Source of the DNA: an uncultured Mucilaginibacter sp. | Lineage (GTDB): Bacteria > Bacteroidota > Bacteroidia > Sphingobacteriales > Sphingobacteriaceae | Length of the DNA stretch: 55,953 nt | Direction of reading: 5' to 3' | Assembly (NCBI GenBank): GCA_903863845.1 | Contig: CAIPDP010000080.1 | Span: 1 to 55,953 of the forward strand | In this document: positions 8,390 through 17,692 of the stretch, in pieces | How positions within the stretch are numbered: the first letter of the stretch is position 1 | How the letters are laid out: the number at the start of each line of letters is the position of its first letter | The notes under the pieces: model-generated | The model's database searches: none | The model's input: the letters and a program-made list of their open reading frames with translations, nothing else | Told to the model about the DNA's origin: nothing | Made by a program: the position numbers and the translations under genes

Positions 8390-9799
8390 CTATTGAAGCT
8401 TATTGATCCACTCGGAAACTTTGCTCAGCACAACCGGATCAACGGTTGTTTCAATTTGGCTGTATTCGGCAACTGAACCGGTTTTTGCCGGTTGAAACAA
8501 ATGGTTCAAACCGGGAAATTCCACGATCTGTACTTGTTTATTGCCATTTGCTGTCAACGTTTGTTGAATGCTGGCCAAATTTGCTGCAGCGTTTACCTGC
8601 ATATCAAGCGACCCGTTCAATGCCAGGACAGGACATTTAACTTTGGCCAAATAATTCCGAGGATCGAAAGCAAGAAAATACCGAAACCAGGGACTAAGCA
8701 AAACCCTATCTGTTGTGTTAATATTTTCCTCAACGCTTGGTTTACCATGGTTAGCATCGGCAATGGGTTTTAATTGCCTGTATAGCAAAGTGTCAACCTT
8801 CTTTTTCACTTCTGCGGTTGGCATGGCTGCGTTTTCCACGATTACCTTGTATAAAGCTTTTGTATCCAATAATGCCTTTTCCATAACAGCTTTAGTTGTA
8901 CCCGCTAACCTCATCTGATCCTCGTTCTGCTTTAACATCAGATCTACAATAGGTACCCCCGGGCCAGCAAGAAGGATAATGAACTTTACGTCTTTGTCGA
9001 GGCTTGCTACCATCGGCGCAATCATCCCTCCTTCGCTGTGCCCCATCAGGCCAATTGATATTTGCTGAAGATCAGCCCTTGAATTGATATACTTTATGGC
9101 AGCCTCCACATCATCAGCAAAATCTGCACTGGTTGCTGTTTTGAAGTTACCGGTAGATTTGGCTATACCGCGGTCATCATAACGAAGTACGGCAATTCCG
9201 TTACGGGTCAGCCAGTCGCTCCAAACCAAAAATGGACGATGATCAAGCAACTCCTCATTCCGGTTTTGGGGGCCCGACCCAGTGATCAGTATAACTATTC
9301 TTGAGGCTTTGCCATCTGATGGCAAAGTCAGCGTTCCGGCAAGGGTATCCTGCCCCACCGGGTTTACAAACCGAACTTCTTCCTGTTTATAAGGGAAGTC
9401 TTTAGGATCCTGAGGCCGTATTTTCGCCTTGTCAGCAACTGCCGACTCCTTATTAGGGAATAAAGTAAGTGCGGTTGAAAATGCTCTTTGCTTAAATGTT
9501 CCGAATATTTTATCACTGTCTGCTGAAAAAGTGCCTGTATAAACCAGGCCGTACTTCGAACCGATGATCGTAACATCATTTCCTTTTACTTGTGTACTGT
9601 CTATCGGCAAACCTCTGGCGCCCTGATCGGGGCTATCCATAGTGGTTGAATATTTATCAGCAACTTTAGAAATATGGAAAACGAGATGCAAAGATGTACC
9701 TGAAACATTTAATATCCCATACCAATCGCGTAAAATGCCCTGAGCATTGACACCTGTAAAAAGGATCACGAAGCCGATAAGTAAGCTATATTTTTTCAT
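8390..9799 (-). CDS. Secreted alpha/beta hydrolase
   Basis: Serine hydrolase, exported (signal peptide MKKYSLLIGFVILFTGVNAQ). I start it at the ATG at 9799, giving 469 residues, because this places the signal peptide at the N-terminus; an upstream in-frame TTG/ATG would add nine odd residues. An N-terminal beta domain (about 20-125) precedes the hydrolase domain. The domain has GSGPQNRN as oxyanion turn, nucleophile elbow GHSEGG (Ser255) and a late His in GLNHLFQP. It resembles the YqkD / peptidase S9-like esterase group. The natural substrate cannot be told. Confidence 0.85.
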   Translation of the reverse strand: MKKYSLLIGFVILFTGVNAQGILRDWYGILNVSGTSLHLVFHISKVADKYSTTMDSPDQGARGLPIDSTQVKGNDVTIIGSKYGLVYTGTFSADSDKIFGTFKQRAFSTALTLFPNKESAVADKAKIRPQDPKDFPYKQEEVRFVNPVGQDTLAGTLTLPSDGKASRIVILITGSGPQNRNEELLDHRPFLVWSDWLTRNGIAVLRYDDRGIAKSTGNFKTATSADFADDVEAAIKYINSRADLQQISIGLMGHSEGGMIAPMVASLDKDVKFIILLAGPGVPIVDLMLKQNEDQMRLAGTTKAVMEKALLDTKALYKVIVENAAMPTAEVKKKVDTLLYRQLKPIADANHGKPSVEENINTTDRVLLSPWFRYFLAFDPRNYLAKVKCPVLALNGSLDMQVNAAANLASIQQTLTANGNKQVQIVEFPGLNHLFQPAKTGSVAEYSQIETTVDPVVLSKVSEWINKLQ

Positions 9800-10026
9800 C
9801 TGAAAATGATTAAAAAGTGCAAGCATTTGACAAAAATAACTATTATTAACAGCAATCAGGATCTATTAGGATTTAACATCACTTTACAAGTTGTGGTTTG
9901 AAAGCCCGATTCGCATATTTTTTAAATTTAAATCGCGCAACCACTAAATTCATCTACTGGCCTGGTACAAAAACAATTTTCACTGCACTGAAAATTTATC
10001 ATAAGTTAGCAAAAACTATTCTTTGC

Positions 10027-12375
10027 ATGAGAGCCTATCTTTTATTCATTCTTTACTTACTAACCACATTGAGATCGACGGCTCAGGGGCCAACCGGTAC
10101 AAGGATAAACTTGACAGGTATCAGCAATAAAGCCGGGCAAATGAAAAATGCTTATGTAACTGCCGGCGACAGGTCGTACCTGATCGGCACGCAAAATGGT
10201 TTATTCCCGGATATGGGCGACCATGTTAAAGGTGAGATGGGTGGCTTATGGTGTCCTCCATTTAAACTGGCAGATGGTTTTTGGGCTTTATTAACAGATA
10301 AAAACAACCACAAGCAGGAATGGTTAACAGCAGCAACTAGTTTTACTAATTACCCTTACGGCAACAAAATAATTTATCATACCAAAATTCCGGGGATCAC
10401 GATCGAACGTTTCCAATTTTGCCCGAATGGTTACGGTGGCGTATTGGTCCGATATTCGATCAGGAACTTATCTAAGGTAAAAAAAACATTTACCCTCACT
10501 TTTGCTGTTAAGTCGGAGCTGCGATCAGTTTGGTTGCCTGATACGACAAATAACGATGAAAGCGACCTCCTGCTGAACAGTAATAGTGACCCCTTCATTG
10601 CAGCAAAGGACAGTTTGAAAAATTGGTATCTGGTGGTCACATCGTCATCCCAAAAAATTAAGCACCCCGATATTAACAACATTTCGCTTCCCGAACAAAC
10701 ACAGGGAAATGGTGTAACGGATGCTTTGGAATGCGCAATATCTACCGAGCCGCAAAGTGCAACTTCAGTTACATTTGCTTTATGTGGTAGTTCCAGCAAG
10801 GAACAGGATGCAAAAAAAACCTGCAGCTTTTTGATCGATCACTACAACCGTTTGCTTGCGCATAAAAAACAAGTTTTTACTGCGCTGCTAAAGCGATCAA
10901 AAATCACCATACCCGACAAGCACCTGCAGAACGTGTATGATTGGGTAAAGATCAATACTGAATGGTTAACCCGGGAAGTTCCGGGTATTGGCAGGGGCCT
11001 TTCAGCCGGTTACATGGAATATCCCTGGTGGTTTGGTTGCGATAATACCTATGCTATACAGGGCTTATTGGCAACCGGCAATTTTGATCTGGCTAAACAA
11101 ACACTGAATTTGTTATATGAACGATCAAAAGCGGTCAATAACAATGGAAGGATAGCCCATGAAATATCATCAAACGGAAATGTAGGCAATCGTGGGAATA
11201 CTCAGGAAACTGCCCATTTTATTATGTGCGCCGGAACCTATCTGAAGTGGACCGGCGACACCGTATTTGTTTATAAATTATACCCTTATATCAAGTCTGG
11301 GATCCATTGGCTGCTGAATACGATGGATACCAACCACAATATGTTCCCCGAAGGTTATGGCATTATGGAAGTCGTTGGTTTAAATGCCGAACTGATCGAC
11401 GTTTCAGTTTATACCCAGCAGGCGCTTGAATCTGCTTCAACTATGGCTTTGCTATTTGGCGAACAGGAGCAGTCGCGGCAATACCATGAACTTGCTCTAA
11501 AACTTAAAGACAAGATCAATACCTATTTCTGGGATGCCCAAAATCAATCTTATTGCGATTTTTTTGGCAGTAGGGAACAGGCGCTTACAACACTTAAAGG
11601 TGCGTTAAAGCAAATAGCGATTGAGGAACAAGGAGAAAAAGGAACCCGCTATGAATCGCTTAAAAATCACTATCTGGAACAAGCCAAAGCGATAACGGCA
11701 ATGCCTGATAGCGATAGAGGATGGATCACCAATAAAAATTGGGTGATCAATACCCCGATGGAAACAGGAATAGCCCCACGCGAAAAAGCTATAATTGCCC
11801 TAAACAAGATCAGGCTTGAAAATTGCGGTCCCTATGGCCCCTACCTTTCGGCCGTTGAAAAAAAATACATGATGACGATTGCCACGGGTGTGCAAGCCGT
11901 AGCTGAATGCCGCTACGGCAGGACCGACTCAGCCCTGTGGTATGTCGACAAAATTGCAGCAACGTTTAACAGGACGCTACCCGGTTCAATTTCTGAAATG
12001 ATGCCTGATTATGGTTGCTTTACCCAATCGTGGACAAATTATGGCATTGATATACCGCTGATCAGTTATATTTTTGGCATTCAGCCTGATGCTCTTCATC
12101 ATCTGATCAACATTAATGCTACAATCCCTCAAAAGTGGAATGATTTGCAGATCGAAAATGTGGCAGTTGCTGACAATAAAATTTCGTTGAGTATCAAAAG
12201 AAAGGGCAGTGTAGTAACTTATACCCTGGTTCAAACTCGCCCTGAGTGGCATATACATTTTCAATTGCCTGAAAAGTACAAGTTGAATCAACTCAATGGA
12301 AAAGCGATCAACATCGCTAAAAACGAAATCGAAATTAAAGGAAAGTCCAATATAATTACTGTAATTCAGGATTGA
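10027..12375 (+). CDS. Secreted glycogen-debranching-type (alpha/alpha)6 glycosidase
   Basis: A 782-residue exported protein. I chose the ATG at 10027 because it begins a signal peptide (MRAYLLFILYLLTTLRSTAQ); the frame is open further upstream from a TTG. The N-terminal third looks like a beta-sandwich. The C-terminal half has the pattern of (alpha/alpha)6-barrel glucosidases: YMEYPWWFGCDNTYAIQGLL, then alternating helices, SSNGNVGNRGNTQETAHF, and a late GCFTQSWTNYG stretch. Such enzymes hydrolyse alpha-glucosidic bonds. Acidic residues (EYPWWFGCD and NAELIDVSVYTQQ) are candidate catalytic sites. The exact GH family and linkage are not certain. Confidence 0.75.
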   Translation: MRAYLLFILYLLTTLRSTAQGPTGTRINLTGISNKAGQMKNAYVTAGDRSYLIGTQNGLFPDMGDHVKGEMGGLWCPPFKLADGFWALLTDKNNHKQEWLTAATSFTNYPYGNKIIYHTKIPGITIERFQFCPNGYGGVLVRYSIRNLSKVKKTFTLTFAVKSELRSVWLPDTTNNDESDLLLNSNSDPFIAAKDSLKNWYLVVTSSSQKIKHPDINNISLPEQTQGNGVTDALECAISTEPQSATSVTFALCGSSSKEQDAKKTCSFLIDHYNRLLAHKKQVFTALLKRSKITIPDKHLQNVYDWVKINTEWLTREVPGIGRGLSAGYMEYPWWFGCDNTYAIQGLLATGNFDLAKQTLNLLYERSKAVNNNGRIAHEISSNGNVGNRGNTQETAHFIMCAGTYLKWTGDTVFVYKLYPYIKSGIHWLLNTMDTNHNMFPEGYGIMEVVGLNAELIDVSVYTQQALESASTMALLFGEQEQSRQYHELALKLKDKINTYFWDAQNQSYCDFFGSREQALTTLKGALKQIAIEEQGEKGTRYESLKNHYLEQAKAITAMPDSDRGWITNKNWVINTPMETGIAPREKAIIALNKIRLENCGPYGPYLSAVEKKYMMTIATGVQAVAECRYGRTDSALWYVDKIAATFNRTLPGSISEMMPDYGCFTQSWTNYGIDIPLISYIFGIQPDALHHLININATIPQKWNDLQIENVAVADNKISLSIKRKGSVVTYTLVQTRPEWHIHFQLPEKYKLNQLNGKAINIAKNEIEIKGKSNIITVIQD

Positions 12376-12596
12376 ATGCTGTAAAATCTCTGCCCTTACT
12401 TTTGAAGACAAGCTCGCCAGGGCTACGTATGCCTTAAGTGATTCGCTACAGGCAGCATTGTAATTTAATCGATACAAACATCTATGTATCCGGCAATTAA
12501 CCAATATTTGAACATTGGATTGCGATTTGCGATTGGCGTTATTGAAACTCGCTTTGTTGTCTAAATCCAAAAGAAAAGAAACTAAATACCCCATTT

Positions 12597-13160
12597 ATGA
12601 TATTACTTTTTTGCGGGCTTTCCGGAGCCGGTAAATCAACTTTAGCCGAAAAAGTTAAACATAAGCTTGCGGCAGAGGAGATTTTTATCGAAATTATTGA
12701 TGCCGACGAATACCGGCAATGGCTATTTAAAGACCTTGGTTATTCAATGGAAGATCGCTTTGAAAACATCAGGCGCCTGGGATTTTTGGCGAATAAGTTT
12801 TCCTCACACCATATCATCACGGTTATTTGTGCAATTAATCCCTATGATGCTATTCGAAGAGAATTGGTACGAACCTATAAAAACGTCAAAATAGTCCACA
12901 TCGACTGTGAGATAGAGGAGCTGGTCAAGCGAGACACTAAGGGGCTTTATAAGAAGGCCTTTCTGCCGGCAGGCCACCCTGAAAAATTGAACAACCTGTC
13001 CGGCATTAATGACCCTTTCGAGACCCCGGAGAATCCCGACGTTTATATCAATACAAACAAAATGTCGATCAGGGAGAGCACCAATGAGATATGTTCATTT
13101 ATCGGTAAACATATCGTTAAGCAGCAATACCTGTATACGACTTTTGCCCACGTGTCCTGA
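12597..13160 (+). CDS. cysC: Adenylyl-sulfate (APS) kinase
   Basis: Phosphorylates APS to PAPS, the sulfate donor for sulfotransferases. The 187 residues carry the P-loop GLSGAGKST (7-15), DADEYR (35-40, family DGDNxR), KRDTKGLYKKA (111-121, family RDxKGLYKKA) and LSGINDPFETPENPD (134-148). These are all diagnostic of APS kinase. It lacks the N-terminal sulfurylase domain of CysNC fusions. The sulfotransferase gene follows after 49 bp on the same strand, so PAPS is probably made for sulfation and not for assimilation; no ATP sulfurylase or PAPS reductase is nearby. Confidence 0.88.
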   Translation: MILLFCGLSGAGKSTLAEKVKHKLAAEEIFIEIIDADEYRQWLFKDLGYSMEDRFENIRRLGFLANKFSSHHIITVICAINPYDAIRRELVRTYKNVKIVHIDCEIEELVKRDTKGLYKKAFLPAGHPEKLNNLSGINDPFETPENPDVYINTNKMSIRESTNEICSFIGKHIVKQQYLYTTFAHVS

Positions 13161-13209
13161 TTTTTTTGGGCCCTTAAATATCAATTCGGTTTACACTTAA
13201 ACTATAATC

Positions 13210-14043
13210 ATGCTTGAAAGAGTATTGATCATAACAGGGATGCACCGCTCCGGGACGTCGCTGATCACTAACTGGCTCCATCATTGCGGTTTGCAAGTTG
13301 GCGAAAAACTATTAGGAGCAGCAACCGGAAACACCGAAGGGCATTTTGAAGATACCGAATTTCTGAAGATCCATGAAGAAATACTGGCTGATAATGGGCT
13401 TAGCATCACCGGATTAATTTTCGACCAGCAATTGGTATTATCAGAATACGAACTTGAAAAAATAAAAGCTGTACTAACCATTAAAGCCCGCCGATATACG
13501 CAATGGGGATGGAAAGAACCACGTACATGCTTATTCCTGGATACTTACAGGAAATTGCTGCCGGAAGCTAAATACTTAGTTATCGTAAGAAATTTCGGAG
13601 ATGTTGTTAGTTCGCTATTGAACCGGGCCTGGGCTGAAATTGACGACCAATATATGCGCCGAAGTTTATTTACGAGGTTAAAATGGCAATACATAAAAAA
13701 GCCTTTTAAGAAAAAAAGTTTTTACGGAAGGTATGCCGGATTTTATCTGCAGGTTTGGATAGATTATAACCAGCATATATTAGAGGCCATAGAAAAAACC
13801 CAATCCGAAAATTTCATAGTGGTAAGCTATTCTATGCTTCAAATTGAGGATAAACGTATTTTTTTACACCTCGAGCAAAAATGGGGTTTCGCTCTTCAAT
13901 ACGTGCCGTTCAACAGCATTTACAAACAAAACCTAATCAGCACGAAACCAGCTATCGAGCATTTGATCAGCGATATGTCTATTATAAACAAAGCTTACCA
14001 ACTGGAAGCTGCTTTTCAAAAATATATGGTTGCAGCAAAATAA
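13210..14043 (+). CDS. PAPS-dependent sulfotransferase
   Basis: 277 residues with the 5'-phosphosulfate-binding loop GMHRSGTSLITNWL (10-23) and the 3'-phosphate-binding segment YLVIVRNFGDVVSSLLNRAW (R127 and the Ser pair at 134-135). It is predicted to move sulfate from PAPS to an acceptor hydroxyl, perhaps on a surface glycan or lipid; the acceptor is unknown. No signal peptide, so it is cytoplasmic. It follows the APS kinase gene, and together they form a small sulfation unit. Confidence 0.85.
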   Translation: MLERVLIITGMHRSGTSLITNWLHHCGLQVGEKLLGAATGNTEGHFEDTEFLKIHEEILADNGLSITGLIFDQQLVLSEYELEKIKAVLTIKARRYTQWGWKEPRTCLFLDTYRKLLPEAKYLVIVRNFGDVVSSLLNRAWAEIDDQYMRRSLFTRLKWQYIKKPFKKKSFYGRYAGFYLQVWIDYNQHILEAIEKTQSENFIVVSYSMLQIEDKRIFLHLEQKWGFALQYVPFNSIYKQNLISTKPAIEHLISDMSIINKAYQLEAAFQKYMVAAK

Positions 14044-14208
14044 TATGAATTTAAAAAGTTGAATAGCGTTTTGATTCTCTCGGCTTTTTAAGTTTACCCT
14101 GCATTTTAACGACAATTCATGTCATTTTATCCAATCTCAATTTTATTTTGATAGCTTTAAAGGCTGGCCTTCCAGCCAAATACAAACCAAAAAAACCAGA
14201 CAAAGTTA

Positions 14209-14931
14209 ATGTACATGAGGAGCCTGTTGTTATTCGCCTTGTTGGCTTTATGGCTAACTCCTTCAACTAATGCCCAGGCTTCATTATCCGACTCATCGGC
14301 ACGTAGCCAAAATGCCACCAAAGTGATCGATTATTATATCGAACATATCAAAGGACAATCTGAACTATTTAATGGCCCTCGTTACGAACTGATGGCTCAA
14401 GCAAACAAGGGAAGTTATTATTTTGGAGATCATGCCTACTTTACGCCTGCAACAGTGTATTTTAATAGCACATGGTATAAGAACCTTCCCATCCTCTATG
14501 ATATTTACCACGACCAGATGATCACCTATACCGGCGAGAACTTCATGGTTCTTGATCATACTAAAACCCGGGAGGTAAAATTACTTGATCATCATTTTAA
14601 ATACCTTGATCAACCTGGCTTAGCCCCTGGTTATTATGATGTTTTATATGACGGCAAATCGCAGGTGCTTGTCAAAATGACCAAAGTGATCAACGAAGAA
14701 ATAGTATCGCAGCAGGCAGTGGAAACCATTGTTGTCGATAAAGACCAACTATACCTGAAAAAAGGAAATGCGTTTATCCCGGTTGAAAGCAAAAGCTCCA
14801 TTTTTACGATATTTTCTGACAGGAAGAAAGAGATCAAACAGTATTTGCACGATCAAAAATTAAACTTTGACCAGGATAGAACAGCTACTTTTGTTTTGAT
14901 AGCGGGCTATTATGACCAGCTAAGCAAATAG
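14209..14931 (+). CDS. Hypothetical secreted protein, first gene of a TonB-receptor operon
   Basis: 240 residues with a signal peptide (ends STNAQA). The body has no domain I recognise; it is beta-rich, with aromatic patches such as YYFGDHAYFTPATVYFNSTW. The receptor gene starts 1 bp after its stop codon, so co-translation is likely. Proteins of this size commonly precede STN-type TonB receptors in Bacteroidota and may be periplasmic or surface partners, but this is inference from position. Confidence 0.8.
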   Translation: MYMRSLLLFALLALWLTPSTNAQASLSDSSARSQNATKVIDYYIEHIKGQSELFNGPRYELMAQANKGSYYFGDHAYFTPATVYFNSTWYKNLPILYDIYHDQMITYTGENFMVLDHTKTREVKLLDHHFKYLDQPGLAPGYYDVLYDGKSQVLVKMTKVINEEIVSQQAVETIVVDKDQLYLKKGNAFIPVESKSSIFTIFSDRKKEIKQYLHDQKLNFDQDRTATFVLIAGYYDQLSK

Positions 14932-14932
14932 C

Positions 14933-17692
14933 ATGAGGAAATCTACATTTATACTTACCCTGCTCATTTGTTTATCGCAGCTGCTTCATGCGCAAAGCAA
15001 CAATCTGATCGATGTAAACTTTAAAGAGGCGGGTATTGGGCAGATCGTAAATGAGTTAAATGCTAAAACCGGATATACCTTTTATTACGACCCGGTACAA
15101 TTTGACAGCTTGCGGGTAACACTCAACGCGACTCAAAAAACCTTACCTTTTATATTAAGCGCCGCATTCAAAAACACAGCATATAATTTCACGATCACCA
15201 CCAATCATGAGGTGATCCTCACGAAAGACATAAGTATCGCTGCCGAACTTCCCCCCGATTTTTTCAATGATCAACAAAAGGGAAATTCAGCGCCGCAAAC
15301 AACGATTGTGACCAATCTGGATGAGGATAAATCAATTGCTCACGCGAGTCCGGAAAACAAGATCTACGAAATAGGGCAACGAACTAATAACTTTAAAAGT
15401 GGCCTGGTCAATTTATCCGGCTATATCCGGAACCAAAAAACCGGTCAGGCAATTAGCGGCGTTAGTATTTATGACGCTGATAACAAAAACGGTGCAGTAA
15501 CTGATCAGACGGGATTTTATTCACTGTCCTTAGCAGCAGGCAGACATACGCTGATCATTAAAGGCCTGGGTATGATCCAAAGCCGCCGTCGGGTAATTCT
15601 TTATAATGGCGGTAAGCTGAACATCGAGTTACAACAAATGGAAAATATGCTGAAACAGGTTGATATTTCGGCCGAAAAAGTCGCCAATGTAAAAAGCACC
15701 GACATGGGCGTGTCCAAGCTGGATATCAAAAGTATTAAACAAATACCAACAGCCTTTGGTGAAGCGGATGTGCTGCGCGTTGTACTAACTCTTCCGGGCG
15801 TACAATCGGTGGGCGAAGCAAGTACAGGCTTTAATGTCCGGGGCGGCTCTGCCGACCAAAACCTGATCCTGCTGAATGATGCTACCATTTATAATCCTTC
15901 TCATTTTTTTGGATTTTTCTCGGCCTTCGACCCGGATGTGGTCAGCAATATCGAGCTCTATAAAAGTAGTATCCCTGAAAAATATGGAGGTCGGCTTTCG
16001 TCAGTGCTGGATGTGAGCGACCGTGAGGGCGACAAGAAAAAAATTTCAGGCTCGGCAGGTATAGGTTTGATCACTAGTCGTTTCAGTATTGAAGGGCCAA
16101 TAGAAAAAGACAAAACCTCCTTTATTTTTGGCGCCAGAACTACCTACTCTAATTGGTTGCTTAGCGCATTGCCAGAGGAATATCGGAACAGTTCGGCTTC
16201 ATTTTATGATTTTACACTTGGTATCAGTCACCAGATAGACAAAAACAATAATATTTATATCAACGGCTATTTTAGCAGTGATGCTTTTAAACTAAATAGT
16301 GATACCAGCTATGGATACAGCAACCGAAACGGCAATATAAAGTGGAAACATAATTTTAATGCAAAACTTTTCGGGACATTGTTATTCGGTATTGACGATT
16401 ACCAGTATAGTATAGCCAGTACTTCAAACCCGGTAAATGCTTATAAAATTGGTTTTGCCGTTAAACAAACCAATTACAAGGCCGATTTTACCTACTATGC
16501 CGATAGCAAAAATACGGTAGATTTCGGCCTAAGCGCGATCAATTACAATATGAACCCCGGCAACAATGAACCCGATGGCCCTAAATCGTTGGTGACGCCT
16601 TTTGCGGTACCTGCTGAGCATGCCTGGGAAACTGCTTTGTATTTGGGCGATAAATATGAGATCACACCTGATCTTGCCGTTAGTGTGGGATTGCGCTATT
16701 CTTTATATGCCTACCTCGGGCCTCAAACGGTCGACCATTACCTGCATAATTCTCCTCGTACAGCAGGCAATGTAACAGATAGCACTTCCTATAAAAGCGG
16801 GCAGGTGATCAACACCTATCAAGGGCCTGAATACCGGCTTTCGGCCCGGTATAATCTGAACGATGACATGTCGCTGAAGGCTTCGTATAATACTTTGCGG
16901 CAATATATCCACCTGCTTTCAAATACAACGTCTATTTCACCGACCGACACCTATAAACTCAGCGACCCGAATATCAAACCGCAATCAGGCAAACAAGTGT
17001 CCTTTGGTTGGTATGATAACGCCAAAAACAACTCAATTGAAGCTTCTGTTGAAGTTTATTATAAATGGCTTTACGACTACCTCGACTATAAAAGCGGAGC
17101 TACATTATTGCTAAATCCGCATATCGAACAGGATGTTTTAAATACACAAGGCAAGGCCTATGGCATCGAATTTCTGTTGCGCAAAAAAGAAGGGCGCCTG
17201 AATGGCTGGATCAGCTATACCTACTCACGCACTTTTTTGAAGCAAGCCGACCCATTCGCAGGCGAATTGATCAATCAGGGGAATTATTACCCGGCAAATT
17301 ACGACAAACCAAATAATTTTAATTTTACAGGTAATTACCGGGTCAATCGCAGGTTTAGTATCTCCCTTGATGTGATTTATAGCACCGGTCGCCCTATCAC
17401 CTACCCTATTACTGAATACTATTATGAGGGTGCAGTGCGCGAACTTTATTCTGATCGTAACGCCTTTAGGATACTGGATTATTTCAGGACAGATCTTTCC
17501 ATCAATATAGACGGTAACCATAAAATACACCAGCGTTTCCATAATTCATGGAACTTTGGGGTTTATAACCTCACTGGCAGAGCAAATACCTATTCGGCTT
17601 TTTTTACCGAACAGGGAGGCATTGTAAGCGGATACCAACTGTCGATATTTGCCAAATCCATCCCATTCGTAAATTATAATATCCGGTTTTGA
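14933..17692 (+). CDS. TonB-dependent outer-membrane receptor with STN and carboxypeptidase-regulatory-like domains
   Basis: 919-residue outer-membrane transporter. Order: signal peptide (about 1-21), STN domain (about 24-95), a linker, a CarboxypepD_reg-like domain (about 158-245, containing AISGVSIYDADNKNGAVTD), a plug (about 265-380, with GFNVRGGSADQNLILLNDA and IPEKYGGRLSSVLDV) and a 22-strand barrel to the C-terminal Phe. STN domains normally contact a FecR-type anti-sigma factor, but none is encoded here. It belongs to the non-SusC class that co-occurs with DUF4249 lipoproteins, both of which are present. Substrate unknown. Confidence 0.92.
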   Translation: MRKSTFILTLLICLSQLLHAQSNNLIDVNFKEAGIGQIVNELNAKTGYTFYYDPVQFDSLRVTLNATQKTLPFILSAAFKNTAYNFTITTNHEVILTKDISIAAELPPDFFNDQQKGNSAPQTTIVTNLDEDKSIAHASPENKIYEIGQRTNNFKSGLVNLSGYIRNQKTGQAISGVSIYDADNKNGAVTDQTGFYSLSLAAGRHTLIIKGLGMIQSRRRVILYNGGKLNIELQQMENMLKQVDISAEKVANVKSTDMGVSKLDIKSIKQIPTAFGEADVLRVVLTLPGVQSVGEASTGFNVRGGSADQNLILLNDATIYNPSHFFGFFSAFDPDVVSNIELYKSSIPEKYGGRLSSVLDVSDREGDKKKISGSAGIGLITSRFSIEGPIEKDKTSFIFGARTTYSNWLLSALPEEYRNSSASFYDFTLGISHQIDKNNNIYINGYFSSDAFKLNSDTSYGYSNRNGNIKWKHNFNAKLFGTLLFGIDDYQYSIASTSNPVNAYKIGFAVKQTNYKADFTYYADSKNTVDFGLSAINYNMNPGNNEPDGPKSLVTPFAVPAEHAWETALYLGDKYEITPDLAVSVGLRYSLYAYLGPQTVDHYLHNSPRTAGNVTDSTSYKSGQVINTYQGPEYRLSARYNLNDDMSLKASYNTLRQYIHLLSNTTSISPTDTYKLSDPNIKPQSGKQVSFGWYDNAKNNSIEASVEVYYKWLYDYLDYKSGATLLLNPHIEQDVLNTQGKAYGIEFLLRKKEGRLNGWISYTYSRTFLKQADPFAGELINQGNYYPANYDKPNNFNFTGNYRVNRRFSISLDVIYSTGRPITYPITEYYYEGAVRELYSDRNAFRILDYFRTDLSINIDGNHKIHQRFHNSWNFGVYNLTGRANTYSAFFTEQGGIVSGYQLSIFAKSIPFVNYNIRF

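Noticed and set aside
11986..12594. A 202-residue minus-strand open frame
   Set aside because: It overlaps the real glycosidase gene over most of its length, has no domain, and its composition is that of an antisense shadow.
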